DNA of 14,644 nt from JBKQWK01 sp052139595 (GCA_052139595.1 JBKQWK010000044.1:1-14644), one strand, 5' to 3'; shown: positions 1 through 7,627, counted from the first letter of the stretch. Program-made: numbers and translations. Notes: generated by a model not told the origin, from the sequence alone.

Positions 1-169
1 GGCTGTCCGATTTCGCCCGGCTACTTCTGTTTTACGTTCAGCGAGTGAGTGGGCGCGGCAGATCGGTGGTCCGGCAGAGGTGGAGCGAGGCTCAGATGAC
101 GTGAAGTCCAGGCCTCCGGAGGGGGGCACAGCGCAATCGCAGCGCGTCTGCGTTCATCGATCGACCAGC

Positions 170-187
170 CGGCGACGTCAGTCGCCG
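170..187 (-). terminator. Hairpin after the HD-GYP gene, possible terminator
   Basis: A perfect 7-bp inverted repeat (CGGCGAC, loop GTCA, GTCGCCG) lies 4 bases past the TGA of the minus-strand HD-GYP gene. There is no T-tract on the transcribed side, so an intrinsic terminator is only a guess; it could equally be a 3'-end stabilising hairpin. Confidence 0.35.
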
Positions 188-191
188 TGCC

Positions 192-2708
192 TCAGGCAAA
201 GGCGAAGCCCTCCTCGCTGAAGACCGCCCGGCAAGCGTCGGCCACATCAGCATCAAAGAGCGTGCCGCGGTGCGCCGCGATCTCCTCCAGCGCCGCCTCG
301 ATGCCCAGGGCCGAACGGTAGGGTCGGTGCGAGGCCATCGCCTCAACGACGTCGGCCACAGCGAGAATGCGCGCTTCGAGCATGATCTCTTCGCCAGCCA
401 GACCGCGCGGATAACCGGAGCCGTCCAGACGCTCGTGGTGTTGCAAGGCCACCTCGGCCACTGGCCAGGGGAACTCGATGCCGTGCAGCACGTTGTAGGT
501 CGCCTGCGGGTGGGCCTTGATAAGCTCGAATTCGATCTCCGAGAGACGGCCCGGCTTGGCGAGGATCTCGGCCGGCACGGTGATCTTGCCGACGTCGTGC
601 AGAAGCGCCGCCACGCGCACGCCCATGACCGTCACTTCGTCGAGACCCAGGTGCACAGCGATCGCCTCGGCGAGCTCGCTCACGCGGCGTTCGTGACCGG
701 CGGTGTACGGGTCGCGCACCTCGACGATGTCGGCAATCGCGGCGATCACCTCCTCGGTGACCGTCTGCAGCTGCTGCGCCTGGCGCCGGGCCTCCTCTTC
801 GGCGTGCTTGCGCTGCGTGATGTCGCGGCTGATGCCCAGGACTCCCATGAGTTGTCCATCGCTAGCGTACACGGGCGCTTTGATCGTCTCCAGGAGCTCT
901 CTGTGGCCGTCTTCGGCGAAGACGATCTCCTCTTCGTTTACCGTCGGGGACGCGGCCACCATGGCGGCCTCGTCACGGTGCCGGAACGAGTCCGCCAGCT
1001 CTCTGTCTGTGAAGTCGTAGTCCGTCTTGCCGACAATGTCTTTCTCCGCCGCGCCAAAGAAGCTCTCGAACCGTCGATTGCAGGACAGATAGACCCCCTC
1101 GGGGTCCTTCAGCCAGACCAGATCAGGGATGGTGTCAACTAATGTCCGCAGATGCGCTTCGCTTTCGCGCAGCGCCTCCTCGCTCCGCTTGCGCTCGCTG
1201 ATGTTGTGGACGACCGCGAGGATGCACGTTTTGTCCTGGACCTCGATGGTCCGGGCGGAGACGATGCAGGCGATCAGGCTGCCGTTCCTGCCTCGCAGAG
1301 TGGTTTCGAAATGATCGATCTGGCCGGACTCCTTCAGGCTGGCGGCAAACGTCGCCCGCTCCGCCGGATCGACCCAGAGCGAGAGCTCGGCGGTGGTCTT
1401 GCCGATGGTCTCGGCGTGCGTGTAGCCCAGCAGCTGCGTGTAGCCCTCGTTGACTTCGAGAATCTTGCCGGTGTTGAGTTCTGTCATGGCCATCAAGTCC
1501 GGGGACGCATAAAAGGCGGCGGAAAACTTCTCCTCGGACTCGCGCAGCTTGCGCTCGGCACGTAGTCGCTCGCTGATGTCGTGACCGCTAACGGACATCG
1601 CGACGATGTCGCCCGCGCGGTCACGGACGGGAGCTATCGTCAGTGCCACGTCGAGCAGGCTGCCGTCTTTGCACCGGCGTTTGGTCACGAAACCGAAGCC
1701 GCACTTCTCTGAAAGCACGCGCTTCATGAGTTCCTGCGTCTCGCCCGCGTGTCCCGGCGGCATCAGGATCGACCCGTTGCGTCCGATCGCCTCCTGCGCC
1801 GTATAGCCATAGAGCGTCCCGGCGGCGGTGTTCCAGCTCACGATCGCCCCCTCCAGGTCGCGCGTATAGAGGGCGTCTTGCGACGACGCGGCGATGGCTG
1901 CGAGCCGGGCCATCTGCAGCCGCGCCTGCTGCGCCTCGCTGGCGTCGCGGGCGGCGGCAAACACGGCCTTTAGCTCGCCGCTCTCGTCGCGGTAGACGGT
2001 CGCGTTGTACTCGACCTCGGTGAGCGCGCCGGAGAGGTGGCGCAGCACGAGCGGATAGTCGCTGAGAAGACCTTCCTCGAGGACCCTCTCATAGGCTGTC
2101 CGTGCCTTCTCGGGCTCGCTGAAGCAGTCCGCGAAGTCGCTGCCGATCAGCTGCTCACGGGCGATGCCGGTGGCCTCCTCGGTGGCCAGGTTGACGTCGC
2201 TGATCTTGCCGGCCGGGTTGATCGTGACCAGCGGATTGATGCTCATCTCGATGAGGCTGCGGGCGTACGCGGCAGCCTCGTTGGCGGCATCGCCGCTGTC
2301 CATTGCCACGCCGTGCGTGATTGTGGTGGCTCCGACGATCCTGCCCTGCGGGTCATACACCGACGCGATGCTGAGTGCGACGGAGATGCTGGCGCCGTCC
2401 TTGTGCTGGCGCTGCGTCTGCTTCTGTTCGCTGCGCTCGCCGCGCAGGGCGCGCGCAAGGAGGTCAGAGAACTCATCCCTACCGGCGAGCGGCACGATGA
2501 GCGACACGTTGCGCCCCACGGCTTCAACGGCGGCATAACCGTAAAGTCGCTCGGCGGCGTCGTTCCAGAGCACGATGGTGCCATCCAGCGACATGCCGAT
2601 GACGGCACCATCAAACGAGGCCACAGTGGCGGCCAAGTATGGCGTGATCTGGTCGCCTTCTCGCGCGGCTGGTGTTCGCTGGTCGCTGGCGAGCGGTTTA
2701 TCGCTCAC
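192..2708 (-). CDS. Multi-PAS HD-GYP protein, predicted c-di-GMP phosphodiesterase
   Basis: Cytoplasmic-looking sensor-effector with no membrane segment. In the longest reading from TTG at 2753 (853 residues) five PAS domains lie at about 38-150, 163-270, 282-396, 404-524 and 529-650, each ending in a PAC-like strand. An HD-GYP domain follows at about 660-848. Visible catalytic motifs are GHERRV (H687), LLHDVGK (H719-D720), QHHERLDGSGYPRGL (H772, H773, G780-Y781-P782) and the family-typical RPYR near 809. HD-GYP proteins of this type hydrolyse c-di-GMP, so this should oppose the diguanylate cyclase encoded at 4942-6129. The start is placed at GTG 2708 (838 residues) because GGGGGG at 2713-2718 lies 4 bases upstream; the TTG at 2753 has no comparable site. 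The extra 15 residues end in a lipobox-like LTAC but lack a signal peptide. PAS1 and PAS3 are clearly similar to each other. Ligands of the PAS domains cannot be read from the sequence. Confidence 0.93.
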   Translation of the reverse strand: MSDKPLASDQRTPAAREGDQITPYLAATVASFDGAVIGMSLDGTIVLWNDAAERLYGYAAVEAVGRNVSLIVPLAGRDEFSDLLARALRGERSEQKQTQRQHKDGASISVALSIASVYDPQGRIVGATTITHGVAMDSGDAANEAAAYARSLIEMSINPLVTINPAGKISDVNLATEEATGIAREQLIGSDFADCFSEPEKARTAYERVLEEGLLSDYPLVLRHLSGALTEVEYNATVYRDESGELKAVFAAARDASEAQQARLQMARLAAIAASSQDALYTRDLEGAIVSWNTAAGTLYGYTAQEAIGRNGSILMPPGHAGETQELMKRVLSEKCGFGFVTKRRCKDGSLLDVALTIAPVRDRAGDIVAMSVSGHDISERLRAERKLRESEEKFSAAFYASPDLMAMTELNTGKILEVNEGYTQLLGYTHAETIGKTTAELSLWVDPAERATFAASLKESGQIDHFETTLRGRNGSLIACIVSARTIEVQDKTCILAVVHNISERKRSEEALRESEAHLRTLVDTIPDLVWLKDPEGVYLSCNRRFESFFGAAEKDIVGKTDYDFTDRELADSFRHRDEAAMVAASPTVNEEEIVFAEDGHRELLETIKAPVYASDGQLMGVLGISRDITQRKHAEEEARRQAQQLQTVTEEVIAAIADIVEVRDPYTAGHERRVSELAEAIAVHLGLDEVTVMGVRVAALLHDVGKITVPAEILAKPGRLSEIEFELIKAHPQATYNVLHGIEFPWPVAEVALQHHERLDGSGYPRGLAGEEIMLEARILAVADVVEAMASHRPYRSALGIEAALEEIAAHRGTLFDADVADACRAVFSEEGFAFA

Positions 2709-2821
2709 GCGTCCCCCCGGGCTCGTGCATGCAGTTAGTTGTAGCACCGACAAGCAGCAGCGCGTGGCCGCAGAAGAAGGGCCCTGGCGCTAGTCATGTG
2801 GTTGCTATTCACTACCCGGAT

Positions 2822-2837
2822 GATACCTATAGTAATC
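2822..2837 (-). promoter_or_regulatory. AT-rich imperfect palindrome upstream of the HD-GYP gene
   Basis: A 16-bp near-palindrome centred on CTATAG with one mismatched pair (GATTACTATAGGTATC on the minus strand) stands out as AT-rich in GC-rich DNA, about 115 bases before the HD-GYP start. It could be a -10 region or operator. No convincing -35 partner was found, so this is a candidate only. The rest of the 2709-2978 gap holds no gene I can support; a GC-rich 12-bp palindrome lies at 2861-2872. Confidence 0.25.
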
Positions 2838-2952
2838 CGTTACCGGCTCACCGGGTGACCGCCGGCGCCGGCTTGGTCTTTGAGTAACTAGACTCAAGCG
2901 CTGGCCAGACCCCATCGAGAGCAGGCACGTCCTCTGCCGTGGCGTCAGGACA

Positions 2953-3023
2953 CGAGTCACGAAGCCAGGCGCCCGGTGTCAGCTGCCTGTTGCCCAGTTT
3001 CGTGACTCGCGTCCAGGCAGCTG
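2953..3023 (-). repeat. Two interleaved perfect inverted repeats (pseudoknot topology)
   Basis: Repeat A: CGAGTCACGAA at 2953-2963 pairs with TTCGTGACTCG at 2999-3009 (11 of 11). Repeat B: CAGCTGCCTG at 2980-2989 pairs with CAGGCAGCTG at 3014-3023 (10 of 10). The order is A, B, A', B', so the two stems cannot be nested: they either form an H-type pseudoknot or exclude one another. On the minus-strand transcript the linkers are 4, 9 and 16 bases. The structure covers the last codons and the TGA stop (2979-2981) of the RsbW-like gene. Function is unknown. Confidence 0.7.
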
Positions 3024-3452
3024 CTTGATCATGCGCACCAAAGTCCCCTGCGAGCGCGACACCAGCTCCAGGTTCCCCATCAACTCTCGCATAAGGTGGA
3101 GGCCGCGACCGTGCTCAGCGCTCTCGCCGGCTAGCTTGGCCAGGTTCAAGCAGGCACCATCGCTGCCCGCACCGGCGTCACGCACTTCGACACAGATGTA
3201 ATCGGCAATGAGGGAGACGACCGCCTCCGCCTGACAATCGGCGCGTCCGCCGCGTTCGCAGGCACGCAGAGCGTTGTTGAGAGCTTCCCCGGTCGCGAGC
3301 ACGATCGCCTCGCGCTCGGCTTCTGTCACGTGCCTAGCGGCGAGCAGCTCGCGAAGCTGCTGGCGGAAGGTGACAAGCTGGGCGGCGTTGCTCAGCTCAG
3401 CATGCAACTCTTGATGCCTGCTTGCTGGGCTGTCGGCTATGTCAGATATCAT
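2979..3452 (-). CDS. RsbW/SpoIIAB-like ATPase, predicted anti-sigma factor / Ser-Thr kinase
   Basis: A 157-residue protein with a single HATPase_c_2 domain. The N-box is GEALNN (E56, N59/N60); the usual histidine after it is missing (ALRACERGG). The G1 box is RDAGAG (D92, G94, G96) and the G2 box is HGRGLHL (G115, G117). Relatives bind a sigma factor, or phosphorylate an STAS anti-anti-sigma partner, in partner-switching circuits. No sigma factor or STAS protein lies in this window, so the target is unknown. The start is ATG 3452 because AAGGAG at 3459-3464 sits 6 bases upstream; the frame stays open to an ATG at 3557, but that extension is basic, low in similarity and unlikely. It lies between the HD-GYP gene (same strand, 270 bases away) and the divergent FIST-GGDEF pair, suggesting a shared sensory role. 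Stop and last codons fall inside a pair of interleaved inverted repeats. Confidence 0.85.
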   Translation of the reverse strand: MISDIADSPASRHQELHAELSNAAQLVTFRQQLRELLAARHVTEAEREAIVLATGEALNNALRACERGGRADCQAEAVVSLIADYICVEVRDAGAGSDGACLNLAKLAGESAEHGRGLHLMRELMGNLELVSRSQGTLVRMIKQLPGRESRNWATGS

Positions 3453-3458
3453 CGCGCA

Positions 3459-3464
3459 CTCCTT
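3459..3464 (-). promoter_or_regulatory. Ribosome binding site deciding the RsbW-like start
   Basis: AAGGAG on the minus strand, 6 bases before ATG 3452. It favours this start over the upstream in-frame ATG at 3557. Confidence 0.8.
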
Positions 3465-3703
3465 CACGACAGACTTCTTCCGGCAGGTCCCGCTAGGAAA
3501 CCGGGAGTCTGAGACGGTCTTCTTGCTGTACTTGATATCGGTGCTCGTTGCGGCCAAGTGGACTGTTTTGGCAAGAATCTCCGGTTTTGGCTTGCCGACG
3601 CTTGACGGAGTCCTGACCTCGTCACCTTCGGAGAGTCGGGCAACCTGCAGACGATTGTCGCGGTCCGACGACCTTCAAAGCGGAAGCGAATGAGCGGATG
3701 GAA

Positions 3704-3725
3704 CCTGGTTCTGTGACCAGGGTCA
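3704..3725 (+). promoter_or_regulatory. Overlapping palindromes upstream of the FIST gene, possible operator
   Basis: CCTGGT (3704-3709) and ACCAGG (3716-3721) form a perfect 18-bp inverted repeat with a 6-base centre. TGACC (3714-3718) and GGTCA (3721-3725) form a second perfect repeat with a 2-base centre sharing its right half. The cluster ends 66 bases before the FIST start, where a regulator could act. No binding protein can be named. Confidence 0.35.
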
Positions 3726-3791
3726 TTCAGGGGCTATGCCAGTGAACCGAATGAGCCGATACATGGGTGATCGGCAACGAAGGGACTCAGC

Positions 3792-4952
3792 ATGGACAGT
3801 CAGAACGGCATTCGCATCGCGCAGTCGTGTGCGCTCGACCCACGTGAGGCTGCGCAGGAATTCTTCGCGGCAGTGGCGCAACCGGACATGACGCTGGTGA
3901 TCTTTTTCTGTTCCAGCGAATACGATCGTGATGAGCTGGCGGCGGAGATGAGCCGTCTGTTTGCCAACGTTCTGGTTGTCGGTTGCACGACAGCGGGCGA
4001 GATCGGACCTGCCGGGTATCGTGATCACAGCCTCGCCGGGGTGAGCTTTGCTGGCAATGCCTGCACGGCGGTGAGCGGTCGAATCGAGCATCTACGGCAG
4101 TTTGAGATCGCCGACGGCCAAGCCCTTGCTGAAGATCTGTTGCACAGGTTGGCAAGCGGTGCCGCGAGATCCAGTGGCGAGAGCAGCTTCGGCTTCTTGC
4201 TCGTCGATGGGTTGTCTGTACGCGAGGAGCTGGTGGCGCACGCACTGCAAGGGGCGCTGGGCGAGATCCCGGTGATCGGCGGGTCCGCCGGTGACAGCTT
4301 GGATTTTGGCAGCACCTACATCTACTCAGATGGCTGTTTCTTCTCTGATAGCGCCGTCCTGGTTCTGGCCAGCACGCCCTTGCCCTTCAAAACGTTCAAG
4401 ACGCAGCATTTTGTGCCGACAAACGAGAGGCTGGTAGTCACCGAGGCCGACCCCGCTGAGCGCATCGTCAAGGAGATCAACGGACTGCCGGCCGCCGAGG
4501 AGTACGCACGCATACTCGGCGTCCCAGCGAGTGATCTCGATCCGATCCATTTCGCTGCCTCGCCGGTCGTTGTGCTGATCGATGGTGCCAACTACGTGCG
4601 TTCCATCCAAAAGAGCAATCCCGACGGGAGTCTGACGTTCTTCAGTGCAATTGAGGAGGGTTTGGTCCTGCGGGTGGCTCAGGGCGTGGGCCTGGTGGCG
4701 AACCTCGAGATGGCCCTCTCTCAGGTTGGGGCGGAGATCGGCCCGCCACAGCTCATTCTCGTCTGCGACTGCATCCTGCGCAAGCTGGAGATCGTCCAGA
4801 GTGGTCTCACGGATCGTGTCAGCGCCATCCTGCGGCGCAACAACGCCGTGGGACTCAATACCTACGGCGAGCAGTTCTGCGGCGTGCATGTCAATCAGAC
4901 GTTGACGGGGATCGCCTTTGGTTCAGGACCTGCCGAGGCGGATGGTGCCTGA
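3792..4952 (+). CDS. FIST-domain sensory protein (FIST_N + FIST_C)
   Basis: 386 residues. The N-terminal FIST region covers about 25-220 and includes the hallmark GCTTAGEI (64-71) and GGSAGD (163-168). The C-terminal FIST_C region covers about 225-378 and ends in NTYGEQFCGVHVNQT and a GIAFG strand. FIST (F-box, intracellular signal transduction) domains are cytoplasmic sensory modules thought to bind small ligands such as amino acids, usually next to or fused with signalling outputs. No output domain is fused here; instead the gene overlaps the PAS-GGDEF gene by 11 bases, which fits ligand sensing passed to the cyclase in trans. AAGGGA at 3780-3785, 6 bases before the ATG, supports the start. 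Cysteines cluster near the C-terminus (CDC 325-327, C363), of unknown meaning. The ligand cannot be predicted. Confidence 0.92.
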   Translation: MDSQNGIRIAQSCALDPREAAQEFFAAVAQPDMTLVIFFCSSEYDRDELAAEMSRLFANVLVVGCTTAGEIGPAGYRDHSLAGVSFAGNACTAVSGRIEHLRQFEIADGQALAEDLLHRLASGAARSSGESSFGFLLVDGLSVREELVAHALQGALGEIPVIGGSAGDSLDFGSTYIYSDGCFFSDSAVLVLASTPLPFKTFKTQHFVPTNERLVVTEADPAERIVKEINGLPAAEEYARILGVPASDLDPIHFAASPVVVLIDGANYVRSIQKSNPDGSLTFFSAIEEGLVLRVAQGVGLVANLEMALSQVGAEIGPPQLILVCDCILRKLEIVQSGLTDRVSAILRRNNAVGLNTYGEQFCGVHVNQTLTGIAFGSGPAEADGA

Positions 4953-6129
4953 CCCGCTAAAGCCGGATGCCCGTGCAGACGTTCAGGCCCTAGAGGGCGA
5001 GATCGTCCGGCTTAACAAGGTCGTCCGGGTGCTCATGGACCGTTCCGAATCAGCGACCAACGCGCAGGGTTCTGACTACGGCTTGTTCCAGATGACGATC
5101 ATGCTGCAAGAACAGGTGCGGCGTCGGACTGAGGAACTGGAATCGGCTCTGCGTGAGAACGAGCGGATTACCGGAAGCTTGCGGGAGTCCGAAGCGCGGT
5201 TCCGGGGACTGGTAAGTCAGTCGTTGGTCGGGATCGCGATCGCGGAGGGGGAGAGGCTCACCTATACCAACTCCAAGTTCGCTGAGATCTTCAGCTACAG
5301 TAGCGACGAGATGCTGCGCCTGAGTCCCCTTGAGCTTGCGCTCGCGGAGGACCGTCCTTTGGTTGCCGAGCAGATGCGCCGGCGTCTGAGTGGCGAGGTC
5401 GTGGGAGTTGACTATGTGTTTCGCGGGTTGCGCAAGGATGGCAGCACCGTGGACATCGAGATACACACCAGCGGCATGGAGATCGGCGGCAAGCTCGCAC
5501 TGATTCTTCTGGTCGTCGACGTTACCGAGCGAATCCGCGCCGAACGCCAGGTTCAGGTGCTGCAGGCCCAGCTGCGTGAACAGGCCATCCGCGACCCTCT
5601 GACTGACCTGTACAATCGCCGCCACCTCGCGGAGGTCTTCAATAGTGAGTTGATTCGTGCCGAACGCAACGGTTATCCGGTCAGCATAATCATGAGTGAT
5701 CTGGATCACTTCAAAGCCGTCAACGACAGCCACGGCCACCAGTCGGGGGACGACGTGCTGCGGGTGTTCGCCGATTTGATGAGGCACCATGCCCGAGGCA
5801 GCGATATTCCCTGCCGCTACGGCGGCGAGGAGTTCGTGCTGATCCTCCCCGACATGACGCATGAACGGGCGCGTGAGCGCGCAGAGCAGCTGCGCTTGGC
5901 GTTAGCAGACACGCGCATCACGAGCAACGCAGCGGTCATCCAGGTGACTGCCTCGTTCGGCGTCGCCACGTTTCCACAACACGGCAAGACGAGCGAGGTA
6001 CTGACCGCGGCGGCCGATAGGGCGCTGTTTGCGGCCAAGGTCGCCGGCCGCAATCAGGTCAAGAGCTACGCTGCCTCAAGGGGGCTTGAGGCCGCATCCA
6101 GCTCGCGCGTGAGCGAGCCACGAAGGTGA
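4942..6129 (+). CDS. PAS-GGDEF diguanylate cyclase
   Basis: About 395 residues counted from ATG 4942. A helical N-terminal part (about 10-85, heptad-rich around VRRRTEELESALRENE) is followed by one PAS domain (about 87-200), a short coiled linker and a GGDEF domain (about 217-380). The active-site motif is GGEEF (294-298). An RxxD inhibitory site (RGSD, 285-288) lies exactly five residues before it, so the enzyme should make c-di-GMP from two GTP and be product-inhibited. The metal-binding DLDHFKAVND stretch is also intact. The start overlaps the FIST stop by 11 bases, with GAGG at 4935-4938. GTG 4945 has better spacing (6 bases), and an upstream TTG at 4918 is possible. Overlap implies translational coupling with the FIST gene and hence a FIST-controlled cyclase. 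No membrane segments are seen. Confidence 0.93.
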   Translation: MVPDPLKPDARADVQALEGEIVRLNKVVRVLMDRSESATNAQGSDYGLFQMTIMLQEQVRRRTEELESALRENERITGSLRESEARFRGLVSQSLVGIAIAEGERLTYTNSKFAEIFSYSSDEMLRLSPLELALAEDRPLVAEQMRRRLSGEVVGVDYVFRGLRKDGSTVDIEIHTSGMEIGGKLALILLVVDVTERIRAERQVQVLQAQLREQAIRDPLTDLYNRRHLAEVFNSELIRAERNGYPVSIIMSDLDHFKAVNDSHGHQSGDDVLRVFADLMRHHARGSDIPCRYGGEEFVLILPDMTHERARERAEQLRLALADTRITSNAAVIQVTASFGVATFPQHGKTSEVLTAAADRALFAAKVAGRNQVKSYAASRGLEAASSSRVSEPRR

Positions 6130-6428
6130 CCATGTACTGGTCTGCGGTGCGGTTCGCGGACGGCGATTGCCGACAAACTGCCGACGCGACGCCTCGTCAG
6201 CGCCGATAACTGGCGACTACGCGCCATCGCCGACGCCTCTCAGAACCTCGCGCTGTGCAGCACAATTACCCATCAGCGCGTACCGTCCGGCACAGCTGCC
6301 ACGTGTTTCCTGATATGTAGCGCGGATTGTCAACCGAGCGAGGTCGATCCTTCCCGCGGCGGGCGGCGGGCGCGGCCTTGACCCGTTTTGACAGACAGCC
6401 AAGATAAGGCGTTAAGAGCCAAGAAGGG
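6130..6428. other. Non-coding stretch between the cyclase gene and the IS genes
   Basis: No coding region, terminator or promoter here is convincing. Short inverted repeats (CGGC-GATT-GCCG at 6161-6172; TGGCG/CGCCA at 6211-6226) lack T-tracts. From about 6379 the sequence (TGACCCGTTTTGACAGACAG) looks like the outer end of an IS3-type element, which conventionally begins with TG, but no matching right end was found. Confidence 0.4.
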
Positions 6429-6736
6429 ATGTCTGCGATGACAAGCAGAGAGCAAGGAAGACGGCCGTCGCGGTCGTTTACCAGACAGTACAAGGCAGAG
6501 GTGGTTGGCCTCTGTCGTAGTGGCGAGAAGTCGATCGCCCAAGTTGCCCGTGATCTCGATCTGACAACGTCAGCGGTCCGCCGCTGGGTTGCTGAAGGCG
6601 GAGATCGATGATGGTCACAAGGCGGGCCTCACCACTGCCGAGCGGGAAGAGCTTGCGAGACTGCGACGCGAGAACCGTGTCCTGGCGCAAGGAGCGCGAC
6701 ATCCTCCGCCGCGCGACGGCTCTCTTCGCCACGTAA
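6429..6736 (+). pseudogene. IS3-family OrfA transposase subunit, two frameshifts
   Basis: The N-terminal part from ATG 6429 encodes a helix-turn-helix of the HTH_Tnp_1 type (SFTRQYKAEVVGLCRSG, then IAQVARDLDLTTSAVRRWV). The frame is lost near 6594: the protein continues as KAEIDDGHKAGLTTAEREEL and RRENRVLAQ in the next frame, then after about 6691 as ERDILRRATALFAT in the third frame, ending at TAA 6734-6736. Joining the pieces gives a normal OrfA of about 100 residues. Both breaks behave as a one-base insertion. In a living element OrfA binds the IS ends and is fused to OrfB by programmed frameshifting; these shifts lie inside OrfA, so it should be inactive unless the bases are sequencing errors. 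Confidence 0.82.
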
Positions 6737-6742
6737 GACCCG

Positions 6743-7627
6743 GTGAACATCTATTCGTTCATCGCGGCGGAGAAGCTACAGCAGGGGTGCGTCCAGCGGA
6801 CGTGCGACCTGCTCAGAGTCTCCCGCGCCGCCTACTATGCCTGGTCAGCTCGCGCTCTGTCCGAACGCCGGCGTCGCGATGATGAGCTGCTAAAGCACAT
6901 CGTGGCCGCCCATGTGGCCTCCCGCGGTATCTATGGCTCAGCGCGCATCACGCAGGCGTTGCGCAAGCGCGGTTTGCATGTAGGTCGCAAGCGTGTTGCC
7001 CGCCTGATGGCCACGCGTGGTCTTGTCGGCCGCGCTAAGCGGCGGCGTAAGCGCACGACGATCGCTGATCCGGCGGCAGGTAAGACGGCCGACCTACTGG
7101 GTCGCAACTTCGCTCCCCAGGCGCATGAGATCGATACCGCCTGGTGTGGTGATATCAGCTACGTGCGCACCTGGGAGAGCTTTACCTACGTCGCCACGGT
7201 GATCGACTTCTCCAGTCGGCGCGTCGTTGGCCTTGCCATGGCTGATCACCTGCGCAGCTCGCTGGTCAGTGAAACACTGACGATGGCGGTCAAGCAGCGA
7301 CAGCCAGCGCCGGGCCTGATCTTCCACTTAAGACCGCGGCTGCCAGTACACCTCAGCTGAGTTTCGCCGGCAACTTAAACCAGCACGGCATCGTCCAATC
7401 GCTCTCGCGGCCACGACAGTGCTGGGACAACGCTGTCGCTGAGAGCTTCTTTTCCACCCTCAAGGAAGAGCTTCTACCGACGCAGCTGGCCGACGCGCTT
7501 CGCGACCAAGCGGGCGCTCTTTGAGTACGTCAAGGTGTTCTACAACCGTCAGCGGCTCCACTCTACCCTTGACTATCTGTCGCCAGTCGCCTATGAAGCA
7601 AGGCCGAGAGACGCAAAGCATTTCTGA
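6743..7627 (+). pseudogene. IS3-family OrfB transposase (DDE integrase), three frameshifts
   Basis: Starts at GTG 6743 (NIYSFIAAEKLQQGCVQRTC), with the HTH_21-like segment SRGIYGSARITQALRKRG and the first catalytic Asp in WCGDISY. The frame breaks at about 7328-7331. The next frame gives DRGCQYTSAEFRRQL (second Asp) to about 7376. The third gives NQHGIVQSLSRPRQCWDN and AVAESFFSTLKEELLPT (catalytic Glu) to about 7483. The last gives SWPTRFATKRALFEYV, FYNRQRLHSTLDYLSP and the TGA at 7625-7627. Each break is a net +1. All three DDE residues and the family C-terminus are thus encoded, but no single frame carries them. The codons for the D, D and E motifs look undamaged, which suggests fairly recent decay. 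Confidence 0.85.

Larger units (their letters stand above)
3453..3791. promoter_or_regulatory. Divergent intergenic region between the RsbW-like and FIST genes
   Basis: These 339 bases must carry promoters for both directions. No canonical -35/-10 pair was convincing. Visible structure: GTTTTGGC occurs twice (3564-3571 and 3584-3591), and GGCAAG (3570-3575) pairs with CTTGCC (3591-3596). Overlapping palindromes sit at 3704-3725 near the FIST gene. No coding region is supported; an 84-codon open frame on the plus strand (3439-3693) has no ribosome site and overlaps the RsbW-like start. Confidence 0.5.
6379..7627 (+). mobile_element. Decayed IS3-family insertion sequence
   Basis: The element contains OrfA (helix-turn-helix plus leucine-rich helix) followed by OrfB (DDE integrase core) in the standard IS3 order. 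Both are broken by frameshifts. A possible left end starts at TGACCC (6379). The right boundary is unclear: only a short TGACCNG-complement (ending at 7699) resembles the left end, and no target duplication was found. It sits between the cyclase gene and the 3' end of the exporter operon and does not obviously interrupt a gene. Confidence 0.8.

Noticed and set aside
270..1142. Plus-strand open frame of 290 codons opposite the HD-GYP gene
   Set aside because: Antisense shadow of the HD-GYP and PAS5 coding region; no ribosome site or motif.
2709..2753. TTG start giving the HD-GYP protein an LTAC lipobox-like N-terminus
   Set aside because: There is no hydrophobic signal segment or basic n-region, the domains are cytoplasmic, and the GTG at 2708 has a G-rich ribosome site.
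3439..3693. Plus-strand 84-codon frame in the divergent intergenic region
   Set aside because: No ribosome site, no domain, and it starts antisense to the well-supported RsbW-like start.
5050..5862. Minus-strand open frame of 270 codons opposite the cyclase gene
   Set aside because: Antisense shadow of the GGDEF gene.
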